NCBI RefSeq assembly: GCF_003473485.1
Contig: NC_053045.1
Span: 56,090,494-56,154,493 of the forward strand
Origin: Medicago truncatula
Taxonomy: Eukaryota > Streptophyta > Magnoliopsida > Fabales > Fabaceae
DNA: 64,000 nucleotides
Direction: 5' to 3'
This document shows positions 34,428 to 44,999 of the stretch, piece by piece. The notes beneath the pieces were generated by a model that was given only the letters and a program-made list of their open reading frames with translations, made no database searches and was not told the DNA's origin. The translations under genes and the position numbers were made by a program. Position 1 is the stretch's first letter. Every line of letters starts with the position of its first letter.

Positions 34428-35798
34428 TCATTTCTTCTTCTTAGAAGGTGGCTGATCTTCATCATCGTCCTCTTCTTCGTCTTCATCCTCATCTTCTCCA
34501 TCATCATTGTCATCATCATCATCGTCGTCATCCTCATCATCGTCATCACTTCCTCCTGCACCATTTGGCACAGGATCGTCCTCGGGATCAGCATCTTCGT
34601 CATCTTCATCACCGGAGAAGTCCTCATCATTGTCGTCATCCTCATCATTCACATCATCGTCATCATCCTCGTCGTCATCGTCCTCGGTTTCACTACCATC
34701 TTTGTTCTCTTCACAAGTATGGTTTCCCTTGGACAATTGATCTAGAGGAAACCTAATCAAAAATAAAAACAAATCAAGATTTTTGGATTTTCAAAATTTA
34801 AAACAACAACAACCAAGTCTAATCCCGGGTTGGCTCAAAATTTACAACAATCACAAAAATTTGAATAAGGTATATATGTTTATTTTTACCTTCCATCCAT
34901 TGGTGATATCAAATGATTGACATCAGTAAGAAGAGATCCAGTCTGGAGAAAAACAAACAACAATCTTTACTCAACGCAAATTAATCAATTGTATAATGAA
35001 GAGAACGTTTTAGTTCCACCTATTGAAAACTACATTAGCAAAAAATGCCTAGCAGATACACAAATCTTGATTAGACATAAATATATTGAGTTCAATATTG
35101 CAATTTGATTGTATTTATATGTGTACAGCTTCCAGCAGAGAAGCAGGTATGCAAATAGAAATTTCGTAATAGAGTTTATAACAGTTGCAATCCCAACAAA
35201 AACTATCAGATTTCACAGTAATGAGCAGGGAAAAGCCGGACAAAATGACAATTGGTCATACAGAAACTCATGTATATAATCATTAGATACAAAAAAAAAA
35301 AGGTAAAAGGTTTACTGTTTCACAAGCTGAAACTTCAAAACAAACATAAATATGATTCTGTGTTGTCAATTGCAGATCGCAGAAAATAACTACTTGTTCA
35401 AATTCCGTGACATTACCGTTCTATGGTGCCGCTATTTAAAACACTTATGCTAAATAGGGTAACGATTTCTTCAAACGATTTGTTCAAATTCCACTACGCT
35501 ATAACATTACAGCCACCATGAATCTCTCAAACCACAAACCCTAGTCACTTATATCAAATCGTTGATGAGAACAGAACTCATTCATTAATCTAGGGTTTTA
35601 GAACTCAAAACTACACAGAAACAAGTGAAAATCATAGAAATTTAGAACTGGACAATTGTGAGAAAGGAACTGTACCGCTATGAGGAGGTAAGCGAGGGAT
35701 TTGGCAGTAGCAATGAGAGATTGAAGAATCAGAGCTTCAGCAAAAGAGGAAACAGAGATCGTATTGTTGTTTCGAAAGGCGAGAGATGAAACCTCCAT
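34428..35798 (-). CDS. Acidic Asp/Glu-rich protein, 166 aa (plant-specific, unknown role)
   Basis: Three exons, 35798-35676, 34942-34890 and 34752-34428, join in phase (501 nt). Residues 1-41 are a Ser/Ala-rich, partly hydrophobic helix-like segment (MEVSSLAFRNNN...LAYLLIA). Residues 42-59 read TGSLLTDVNHLISPMDG. From about residue 78 to 158 the protein is almost pure Asp/Glu with a few Gly/Asn. It ends QPPSKKKK, a possible nuclear signal. Similar short plant proteins are known to me only as uncharacterised, sometimes misnamed after the yeast VHS3 acidic tail. A histone- or nucleic-acid-binding chaperone role would be a guess. An in-frame ATG at 35894 would add 32 residues; I chose 35798 because the extension looks like untranslated leader. 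Confidence 0.8.
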
Positions 35799-35894
35799 TG
35801 TTGCCGCTGTGAATACTGTGCTGCTGCTTCGGTAGAGAAATCGAGAGAGAGAGTGTGCGGGAACTTTGGGTTTGGTCCCGTTAGGGTTTTTCAT

Positions 35895-36820
35895 TCAAAT
35901 TGATGTTGCTACACCAAATCGTTTGCTTCCACGTTAACGTACGTTTAATATTTACTTTTTTTTTATTTTATGTGTGGGTTACCTGATGTTTCTATTATAT
36001 TTGGTATATATGTAATTGACTAAATAATGATGTTTTCTATTTGATTTAATATGTAGTTTAAATTTAATTTTTTTATTGAAGTATCCTAGCCGTATCGTAT
36101 ATTGAATTTTAAAATTTTCTCGTATCAACGTATCAATGTCGTATCGTATCATGTATTTGAGCTTCAGATAAGTTGGCTCTATTTTTCTCATTCTCTCTTT
36201 GATTTCTTTGTTGAATGTGCAAATTGTTTGATTTTTCATATTGTTTTGGTGTTCTTGTTTGATTTTCATTATTGTTGTTTCATATTAAATTATCGGTTAT
36301 CCAACAAATGATTTAGACGTCGACATTGAAGATTCGATGCATGATATTTCGGTTCTTTAATTTTATTATATTTATATCTATTTTGTTGTTGTATGCTATT
36401 AACTAGGACATTGTGAATTTGTTCGCATATTCATCTTTTACATTTTTAGCTATGTTGAACGATCTGCAGTATCAAATTTAATGAATGAATGTCGTTGAGT
36501 TTTTGTCACAGAAAGATATGATGTGTCCCTTGACCATTTAGAGATCTGGGTTAAGAATACGAATGTTGGAATTTAACTTGTTATCAAAATAAGTTTTAAA
36601 TTTTCTTAAAATTTTATTAAAATCAATAGTATTGGCAGAAGGAACTAACTTATTTCAATGTGGGTAAAGTTTTAGACCAACATAAAAAAATTTAAACATA
36701 AGAGACTAGCTCAAAACCTAAAATAAACATAAATGACAATTAGACTTTTTCATAATAAGGCTGAGTATGAGTATTGAAAACTGAACTAAATGTTTGAACC
36801 CAACAAACACGACTTATACA
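35895..36820. other. Upstream flank of the acidic-protein gene
   Basis: AT-rich sequence with no gene. Positions 36085-36160 contain repeated CGTATCGTATC words, also seen in weaker form at 17305-17350. From about 36564 onward the sequence may belong to the LTR of the copia remnant, but I cannot fix its end. Confidence 0.45.
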
Positions 36821-36939
36821 AATATTGGGAGGGTATGCAAAACAACGTAGAGTTACAACTTACAATTAGGCAAAATCAAAGATTCATTTTGAAAATGTTT
36901 TTATAAAGTAAAGTGTGCATACTAATAGAATTCATTTCT

Positions 36940-37080
36940 GTGAGTGTTTCATTATGCTCTAGTGTGTATTTATACAATGATATTGTCTTAGGCCTCAAGT
37001 ATCTCTAACTTGGGCATCAAGTATATCTAACTTGTGCCTCAATTATCTCTAACTAATATACAATATATTAATAATTTATA
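36940..37080. repeat. Short tandem repeat in the copia 3' region
   Basis: Three imperfect copies of a roughly 24-bp word, CTCAAGTATCTCTAACTTGG, CATCAAGTATATCTAACTTG and CTCAATTATCTCTAACTAA, lie at about 36994-37057 next to the dead copia element. Confidence 0.6.
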
Positions 37081-37098
37081 CAATGAATATTTTATATT

Positions 37099-38420
37099 CT
37101 AATATGCCCCCGTAGTCGAAACGGGAGGTTGACGGATGTTGAGACTATCTTTGAAATCATCAAATAATTGCAGCGGAAGGCCCTTGGTAAAAATGTCAAC
37201 TATTTGATAGCGAGATGAGACATGTAGAACACGTACTTGACTTTTAGCAACCTTTTCACGCACAAAATGGATATCCATTTCAATATGTTTTGTGCGTTGA
37301 TGTTGGATATGATTACCTGACAAGTAAACGACACTAACGTTGTCACAATAGACAAGAGTGGCTTTGATGATCGGACATTGGAGTTCTAATAATAAGTTTC
37401 AAAGCCAACAAGATTCATCTACAACATTAGCAACACCACAATACTCTATTTTAGCACTATAACGGGATAAAGTTGATTGTCGTTTGGCAGACCAATAGAT
37501 CAAATTATTTCCAAAGTATACACAATATCCAGACGTAGATCTTCGCGTATCGGGGCACCCTCCCCAATCAGCATCTGTATAAGTGATGAGGGTATCGACT
37601 GAGGAAGGAGATAGGTGTATTCCATGGTGAATGGTACCTTTAATGTACCTAATAATTCGCTTAAAGGCAGTCATATGTTGTGTGCGAGGATCATGCATAT
37701 ATAGAAACACTTGTTGGACGGCATATGCGATATCAGGTCGTGCGAAAGTTATATATTGCAATGCACCTGCAAAACTCCAATATTCATATCGATTATGATA
37801 TGGGTTACCTGAGAGGCCACTGAGTTTTGCTTTAGTGTCAACGGGGGTAGAGACCGATTTACAAGATGACATGGAAGCTCTCTCAATTATCTCTTCAGCA
37901 TATTTATGTTGAGAGAGAAAGAGACCACCTGAATGTCTAGTAACTGAGATACCAAGAAATAACTGATAGGGCCTAAATCTTTCCTGGCAAATTCACAACT
38001 AAGGTGAGACATGATGTTCTGACGAAGAGTATCAGATGAAGCAGTAAGGATGATGTCATCGACATATAAGAGAATGTATGCTATGTCATTACCATTGTAA
38101 TAGATGAATAAGGAATGATCACATGTACTATGTGAGAAGCCCAATGTTGCAACAAATTCAGTGAAGCGTTGGTACCATGCACGAGGGGCTTGTTTAAGGC
38201 CTTATAGTGACTTCTTTAGCAGACAGACATAATCCGGATGGTGAGTATCACGAAATCCGGGAGGTTGATGCATATAAACAATTTCATTAATATTACCATG
38301 TAAGAATGCATTCTTGACATCCAATTGATGTAGACACCATGATTTTGAAATAGCGATACTGAGGAGATACTCGATTTGCACAGAAGATACTCCAAGCTTT
38401 TTGACCACAAGAGGGACCAT
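37099..38420 (-). pseudogene. Dead Ty1-copia retrotransposon pol fragment (RT and RNase H)
   Basis: Translated pieces in order show the copia reverse transcriptase block QLDVKNAFLHG, then LLYVDDIIL (catalytic YVDD). The connection region GALQYITFARPDIAYAVQQV follows, then the RNase H part ending DIFTKGLP. The frame is broken: a TAA replaces a Tyr codon in KKSL-YGLKQAPRAW near 38200, there is a frameshift near 37960, and gaps follow at 37873 and 37398. Gag, protease and integrase are absent, and the 5' end stops abruptly at 38420. A purine-rich tract next to CATATTAGAATAT at about 37087-37112 marks the start of the 3' LTR. The element is immobile. Confidence 0.88.
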
Positions 38421-38438
38421 TTAGTTCATTCTTAAGAT

Positions 38439-38678
38439 ATGGCTGCTAAGATTCTTGCCAACTTGATTGTGATTGGTGGGAGCATCTTGGCAAGAGGAGT
38501 TGTTGCAGCGTATCGTCAAGCACTTCAAAATGCTACCAAAAATGGTGTCGCGCAAGAGACAATACAAAATGTGGTCCATAGAGGAAGCAAAATGATGACA
38601 GTGGAAGAGGCTCAACTGATTCTTGGCGTGACAGAGAAAACATTCTGGGAAGATATTGTAAAGAAATTTGAAACTATG
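38439..38678 (+). pseudogene. PAM16: Intronless PAM16-like fragment truncated by a CACTA element
   Basis: The ORF starts MAAKILANLIVIGGSILARG and runs through AYRQALQNATKNGVAQETIQ and MTVEEAQLILGVTEKTFWED to KKFETM. It matches plant PAM16/TIM16, the J-like regulatory subunit of the mitochondrial inner-membrane import motor, which pairs with PAM14 and HSP70. About 80 of the usual 110-115 residues are present without an intron. The last helix is replaced from 38679 by CACTACAAGAAA, the terminus of a CACTA transposon. No promoter-like sequence precedes it, because the copia remnant ends 18 bp upstream. An old retrocopy or a gene fragment carried by transposons is likely. Function is improbable. 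Confidence 0.8.
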
Positions 38679-39227
38679 CACTACAAGAAATTTTGTATTT
38701 TGCGACGCATACTTTGCGACCCTTGCCTAAAAACTGCCTCAAAGTGTACCTTTGCGACAGTTTCTGCAACCCTTGAGCCCAACCGCCGCAGGTTCTGTGT
38801 TATATCTCACGTTTTTCCCTAATTTACTCACTCACCCTTTGTCAATTTCATTCTCGCGCTTCCCAATTTCACTCTCCCGGTTCCCAAATTTCAAACCCTA
38901 AAACATTCAATTTCATTTTCTCAAAATCTTCCTCTTACCCTCAATATCTTTCATTTCCTTTCACCCTTAATCTATGAAACCCTAAAAAGCAATCTCCTCT
39001 CTCACACCCTTCGTTCTCCACCGGCCACGTCGTCGTGCTTCTCCGCCAACCTCACCGCCGAGCCTCAATCTTGTTCAATCGATCACCTCTCTCAAATCCT
39101 TCACTCGTCTCTGCAAACCTTTCATTCTGGGGTTCTCACTTTCCTTTCCTTCTATTCATCACGACCCACGTTTTTCAGAGCTATGGTTAGCATTTGAACC
39201 TCAATAATCTTCACCTTTTCATTTTTC

Positions 39228-39426
39228 TTATTGGGTTTCTGCTTATTATTGCTCTAGTTTACGATTTTCATACTTGGTTTCTGCTTAATAGTGCTCAAGT
39301 TCTTATTTTTATTATTGGGTCGATGCTTATTATTGCAACAGTTTTCATTTTTATTGTTGGGTCTATGTTTAATAATGCTCAAGTTTAGTTTTTTCTTGTT
39401 GGGTCTTTGCTTAATAATGTTTAAGT
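39228..39426 (+). repeat. Tandem array, about 42-bp unit, about 4.7 copies
   Basis: The unit is built on TTATTGGGTCTCTGCTTATTATTGCTCAAGTT with substitutions, and successive copies are 41-42 bp apart. It lies inside the CACTA element. The hydrophobic ORF at 39194-39388 is a by-product of this array. Confidence 0.75.
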
Positions 39427-41659
39427 GTAAAATTGTGATGTGGATTTAATCTTGTCCTCTTCATTGAATGAATTTTGCTCTGTAAATGAATATGTCATAT
39501 GTGTTGTGATTCTTCTAAGTTATAATTTTATTTTTGTATTAATTTTGTTATGTTAAGTGAATCATGGCAAATGGGCTAAGTTATGAGAAATAAGGGTTCT
39601 GTGCAAACGAGTTCTGTTAATATGCTTATTTTGTTATGTTAATTGAATCATGACAAATTGATTTTGATAGAGAAATGCTAAAGAATCTACTATTTTCTGG
39701 CATTTTTCACAATATTATTGAAGAAAAAAAAAACTATTAGAGCATTGTGAAAATCATTGGTTAGTGTGATCTTTGTAATGCTCATTTTTTTATGATATGT
39801 TCTTTGTTATTTCATACGTACCGTGATCATAGTATTGCTCATTTTTTGATAAATTTCTTGATTTGTATTATGTATTCTTAGTTCTTAGTTCTGTGCAATC
39901 AGGTTTCACCGTCGTTCGCACTTCAGCTCTCCTGCTCAACTTTCTCAAGGTAAAATTTATTCATTTGAATCATTGTTACCGGTATAGAATGAATCAGGAA
40001 ATTAATCTTCAGAATTTTTGTTATTGATATGCTAGATTACGAATTTTCATTGCTAGACATGTTACCCTGAATATCAATCACAGCTTTTCCATCCATCATG
40101 CCTTACTCCCCATTGTCATTACTACTAAGTAAGTTGCTGGTGTTGCTATTCTTCTAGTTCTTTTTCTTCTTCGTCTTCTCATTATCATTGTTGTTATTAC
40201 TACTACTGACAGTGGGTAGAGACTAGAGACTTTTGAGGTTGTGTGGTTTTTCCTTTTCTTCACTACCTTGATAGATAGCGAGAGGCTTTTATGCATAATG
40301 CACATACGAAATATTGTTGTATGGATTTTAGAATTATGCTAGCATTACATGTGATTTAACCAAATATGCTTTATGTTAATAAAGAACATAGTTAATAAGA
40401 CAGGAGATTAGAAAGAGGTTTAACAATGAGGTAAATTGAATCACAATTTTAAGCGTGAGACATAATTTAAGGGATGCATCACGAGAATAGTTGTACAAAT
40501 TTAACTAAATAATATGAGTCATTGAATTAATTTATGAATCATCGATTTGGTTTGTATGTTCTGATTGAATTAAGATATGTTTTCATGTCTTAAATAATAG
40601 TTACCTAGAAACTAGCCTAGAGACTAGGGTTGTTCTACCGAAGCTGTTGATTAATATTTGCAAACCGAACTGATGTTTTGTAGGCGACCCCCCTATGAAA
40701 AGTGAAACTGTTTAGCTTTTGGGGTGAAGACCTGCTCGCGAACCCCTATGCAAAGTGATGCTTCAAGTAGGCGGCCTTGATCGTGTCGTAGCCTTCTATG
40801 AATAAGTGAGTTTATTTATTTAATTTAATTATTATGATAACTCATCCTTATTATTTTTTAGTATGTTACTTTGGTACGGAAATTCAACATGTACTAGATT
40901 CCCTCCAACCAGAATTGTTTGTCTCCTTTACTTCTGCTTTCAAATTCTATTAATCTATCTACTGTTTTTATTCCAAGATATGCTCTTTTTGCTGTTGTCT
41001 TCCTTTTCCCTTCCGGGCCAAGCTGGGATGTTGCTGCATATATGTAATATGCAGATCAGATCTGATCACATTTGTAAATATGAAAGATGATGCAGTTTAC
41101 ATAATCATAGGTTCAGAAAAGGGCATGCAAATACATTGTATCAATCTCTAAAACTGTACAAATTAATGAGGCAGAGCATGTGACATGGGAATCAAAGTAC
41201 ATTAAAAGGTAATTTTAAGATTTGATCTGTCAAGTCTGGAAATTTTAAGGCTAAACAAGTTTTTTGAACACCTCTAGTTTTAGGGGCTAGTTAGGTTGTT
41301 GTTGTCAACTTCTTTGGAGCTCGACCTTGAATTTTGTATGTTTTTTCTTGGTTGGTTGGTGTTATTTTTACAAGGTCTATTTGACTTGGTTGTTTTATTT
41401 TATTATCCATTTTGAATAATGTTGTTTTTCTTTTGTTTTGAGTGTTAATGAGTACTTTCATATTGCTAATCATTGTCTTATTTTATTTTTCAGCCAACAA
41501 ACACAGAATTACCAAGAGATGGTGTGCGCTCCTCCGAGTCTAGTTACTGCCTTGAGAATCATGAGCAACATCACTAGAGATATTTAGATAAATATTATGA
41601 GCTAATGAAGATGTACTTTTTTGTATTTTCAATCATTGAAATTCACTTGTATTTTGGTT

Positions 41660-41768
41660 TTTGAACGTTTAAGCTACTTTATTTCTAGTTTTAATCAAGT
41701 TCATTCAATGTATGAATCTGAATGTTTAAGCTACTTTATTTATAGTTTTAATTAAGTTCAATGTATGG
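41660..41768 (+). repeat. Two-copy tandem repeat, about 55-60 bp
   Basis: GTTTAAGCTACTTTATTTCT and its following TAGTTTTAATCAAGTTCA...CAATGTATG recur about 58 bp downstream with few changes, inside the CACTA element. Confidence 0.7.
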
Positions 41769-42108
41769 ATCAACATTGATACTTTTGGATGGTTTATATG
41801 AATGAAATTATGTAATTTGTAGTTATATATTATTTCATTTTAAGTATTTATTGATTAATAGTTTCATTTTAAATTAAGATTAATTGTTATTTATTCAGCT
41901 GTCAAAATTAATCTAATGAAAATTGATAAACAAGAAATATTATTAAAAAAATGAAATTTATACATTTGCGACGGTTTTAAACTGTCGCTGCAAGGCTATA
42001 AGACCCATCCATATAAAATAAAATAAAAATCACATTGCGACAGTTACAACTGTCGCTATACCTTTTACACGGTTGTAACGACCGTTTCCCGAACCGTCGC
42101 GAAATACC

Positions 42109-42223
42109 TTGCTTTAAGATACATTGTTGAATATTTTATATTCTAATACATACACAGAAGTTCATTTTATGAGAAGTTGTGTGGATTTGTATTTAGAATT
42201 GCTTTAAGATACATTGTTGAATC
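42109..42223 (+). repeat. 24-bp direct repeat bracketing a copia LTR end
   Basis: TTGCTTTAAGATACATTGTTGAAT occurs at about 42109-42132 and again at 42200-42223. Between the copies is ATATTTTATATTCTAATACA, nearly the same as the LTR terminus at 37084-37106. This suggests an LTR remnant or repair scar beside the CACTA end. Confidence 0.5.
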
Positions 42224-42930
42224 GTTGGATAGTGTTGGGTGTGTCGAACCTAACAAAGCGACGTGTGGTTGTATTTTTAGAACAACATACGGGTTGCCTT
42301 GTACTTGTGAGTTGGGAAGATTTAAAAGTAGTTGTGTGAACTGCTAGATTTTGTTCATATTCAGTGGAGGAAATTAGGTATGGAAGGTCAATAGGAATAA
42401 GACATAAAAGTCGGATCATATTGGACAAGGAATGATGCAATGAAGGCATTGTGGAAACTGTTTAAGTCACTTGGAAAACGATCATTGAAAGGTAAGGTGC
42501 TTGAACTAGTGTATCCAAGTGGGAGTTCAATGTGTCCATCGTCCAACGAAGTTAAATTCAAAGGTAGAGTGAAGAATGATAGAGACAAAGTGTCAAAGGA
42601 ATATGATTGTATCATGATCCTTCATACAGGGAGCATGTTGACAAAGCATATTCTGATTCTCGTAGATAGTCATAGATGTTGTGTACAGAACCATCTCAAC
42701 CCTCTCAGAAACAATCATCCCAACCTTCTCGAAAGCAACCCTCTCAGAAGTAGGAATTTCAGAGGTTATTGATATTGTTTCTTGAACATATTCATCCATA
42801 TGATCATGACATAGTCAATGTTGATCAAAATGGAAATGTTGATTTAGAGTGATTGCATCATTACTTGTATATGGTGAGGTGGATTGGTTTATAGTTTGTA
42901 GAAAGTTTGATAATGAGATGAAAGCCTATA
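42186..42930 (+). pseudogene. MULE/FAR1-type transposase C-terminal remnant
   Basis: Translated fragments show a SWIM-type zinc finger (CGCIFRTTYGLPCTCELGRF) at about 42250-42315. These are followed by MKALWKLFKSLGKRSLKGKV and LVYPSGSSMCPSSNEVKFKG (42440-42560), then SYREHVDKAYSDSRR (about 42620-42672) and IHPYDHDIV with VDQNG (about 42788-42840). This order is that of plant Mutator-like (FAR1/FHY3-related) transposases. The pieces need frame changes and stop early, and the DDE core is absent. It abuts the damaged right end of the CACTA element. Confidence 0.7.
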
Positions 42931-43098
42931 TGAGTTGATAGATGTTTAGCAAGTGTACTAAAAACTATCGAAGTAATATAATAAAGTTTGTTTCCACGAG
43001 GACCGTGTTAATTTCAAGTAAACAATTGTGTTATGAAATATGATGCGTAAAGTTTATTTTAGTGCCCGAGGCAGTAGGTTTGTTGTGCATAAAGGTAA

Positions 43099-43723
43099 GG
43101 TGCCATTTAATTTGGGAAAGCAAACTTCTTTCCCATCATGGGAAAGTAAATCTCATCCATTAGATTCAAGAGGAACATTGATTTTATCATAGTCTTTCTA
43201 CATTATATTTTTTCCCCTTTATCCCTCAATTTCAACAACAACAACAATTCCACTAACAACAATGTTTTCTACAAACAACAACAACAACCTCAACATCAAA
43301 ATCTTCATCAATCCCTTAATTCTAACTTCCATCTTCATAATCTCATAAATAAAACCAAAAAAATTATATGTTGGAAAACCCATAAATAAAAACCCAGATC
43401 AAACAGAATTCAAATTAAAATCGATTCTCAATAAACTAGCAAAATTGTAAAAGAGAAAATTTGTGTATCTATTGCCTTCCTCTTCGTTTGTGTGTATTTG
43501 AGTTTTTTTATTTTTGAATTTTTATTTTGATTTTTGGAATTTTGGGTTTAAGAGATGAACAAAGATGAATGATAGTTTTTATTGAGGGATGAAGAAGAAT
43601 AAAAGGGGAAAAAATATAATGCAGAAAGACCATGATAAAGTCAATGTTCCTCTTGAATCTAATGGTTGAGATTTACTTTTCCATGATGGGAAAGAAGTTT
43701 GCTTTCTCAAATTAAATGGCACC
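43099..43723. mobile_element. 625-bp foldback element with about 122-bp inverted ends
   Basis: The left end GGTGCCATTTAATTTGGGAA and about 120 following bases recur inverted at the right end (about 43602-43723) with only about 6-8 differences. The interior is AT-rich with CAACAACAA words and no ORF. The high arm identity points to a recent insertion. Confidence 0.8.
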
Positions 43724-43750
43724 TATAACAGAAAATTAAAGTTGTTTAGA

Positions 43751-43756
<6 letters not shown>

Positions 43757-43815
<59 letters not shown>
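43757..43815 (+). repeat. (AG)n microsatellite, about 58 bp
   Basis: Uninterrupted AG dinucleotides, about 29 units. Confidence 0.95.
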
Positions 43816-43818
<3 letters not shown>

Positions 43819-44827
43819 GACTTGGTCTTTCGAATCCTCTGAGTTCCCCTAATTGGTACTCCGCATCTATGTCTTATGAATATTTCTCTAGTTTTACGAA
43901 TGTTAACTAAAATAGCCCCAATAAATCCTTTGACTTAGGACTCTATCTAATTCCTTAGGTGATCTAATATTATTTGAAGGTTTTAAGAACGTTAACCTAA
44001 TGTCACAAATAAACGATTATCCATTCCTAAACTAACCCTGTTTATTTGAACAATTCAATTAGGTCAAAGTTGAAAGTTATGGTCAGTAGTTATTCATTCT
44101 CACGAATTCATATTTATATTTGATCAGGATAAAAAGCATTAAGAACAATTGAATTGAATAAAACTAGATTGATATTGACAATAATATAGTTTCACAGCAA
44201 CATGGTTCAATTAAGGTTACATCAAAAATCTCAGACCCAATCTCTAAGAGATTTAGCTACTCATAATTGAGTTTACAAATAACATAATCAATGGAAGAAT
44301 TAAAAGATATATGAACTAATCGCCCTCCTAGAAGTCTTCAGATCACAAAATCGCACTTTGCTCTATCAAAATCGTCACCCTTGTATTTTGCACTGAAATC
44401 AGCTTAAATAGGCAAAACAGCATGCCCAATCGTGACACGATTTAAGTAAATCGTGTCCCGATTCTTCCTTGAGGAACAAACTTCTGAAATTAGGGCTTCC
44501 AAAATTGTGTCACGAAATAGCCATCATGACACGTTTTCATCAATGTCGAATGTATGTTTTTCTGAGCTCCAAATCGTGACACGTTTTTCAGCAACCGTGT
44601 CACGATTTCACTTTCTTCAGTTTTTCTTGCTTTTCTTGTTGTATAAGCTTGCTTGTGAACTCCAAATAACATGATTTTACATTAAAAATTACGTAATGAC
44701 AAAATGTCAATCACAAGTTTGTACAAAAATTTATTCGAAAACCACCTGCAAGATAGATTCTTTGAAGATATCAAAGTTGAACTCTGACTCCAAAGAGATG
44801 GATAAGTAGTATATCCATTAAAGTCAT

Positions 44828-44998
44828 CTTTTTTTTTTTTTTTTTTTTTTTGCTTTCGCACCGGTTTCCGATCCATCAAAATTGGGCTACTAATCCGGCT
44901 CGTGCGTAGAGGCTTGCGCACTGGCCAAGCGTTGTTCCCACTGGGAATCGAACCCGGTATTCCTCGGGTACGTCTTTGGAAGGATGTACTTGTAAGAC
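44828..44998 (-). mobile_element. tRNA-derived SINE with A tail
   Basis: On the minus strand, GGGTTCGATTCCCAGTGGGAA is a B-box-containing head followed by GCTTGGCCAGTGCGCAAGCC and AGCCGGATTAGTAGCCC. An A tail closes it (the T run at 44829-44851 on plus). It is GC-rich compared with its surroundings. The sequence after the B box does not form an acceptor stem, so it is not a tRNA gene. Confidence 0.6.
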
Positions 44999-44999
44999 A

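Larger units (their letters stand above)
38679..42107. mobile_element. CACTA (En/Spm) element, non-autonomous, right terminus lost
   Basis: The left end is CACTACAAGAAATTTTGTAT followed by subterminal TTGCGAC words. The right subterminal region (41965-42105) has the inverted set (GCGACGGTT, ACTGTCGC, CCGTCGCG) and ends near GAAATAC, short of the expected terminal TTTCTTGTAGTG. The interior has no transposase domains. It contains a gene-like leader (38830-39180, with CCCTAAAA and CCGCCGAGCC words), a 42-bp tandem array, AT-rich intron-like sequence and a short exon-like piece at 41494-41588. The left insertion point is within the PAM16-like ORF. Confidence 0.75.
42944..44720. repeat. LTR-like sequence of an unclassified retrotransposon
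   Basis: The start (TAGCAAGTGTACTAAAA followed by TTTCCACGAGGACCGTGTTA) resembles LTR starts common in plant genomes. The end region repeats AATCGTGACACG/CGTGTCACGATT words (44430-44610). There are no coding domains. It is interrupted by a foldback element and an AG microsatellite. Boundaries are uncertain. Confidence 0.35.

Noticed and set aside
34386..34756. Plus-strand ORFs of poly-Ile/Val, poly-Ser and poly-His over the acidic-protein exon
   Set aside because: They are antisense frames of GAT/GAC/GAA/GAG repeats. The minus strand gives a spliced, in-phase protein with a sensible N-terminus.
39194..39388. Hydrophobic ORF resembling a membrane peptide
   Set aside because: It is produced by translation of the 42-bp tandem array in the CACTA element.
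43757..43815. AG tract considered as a regulatory GAGA-type element
   Set aside because: It lies in LTR-like sequence far from any gene start. A simple microsatellite is the better reading.
44940..44975. GGGTTCGATTCCC motif suggesting a tRNA gene on the minus strand
   Set aside because: There is no acceptor stem or anticodon arm. A GC-rich body and A tail follow, so it was called a SINE.
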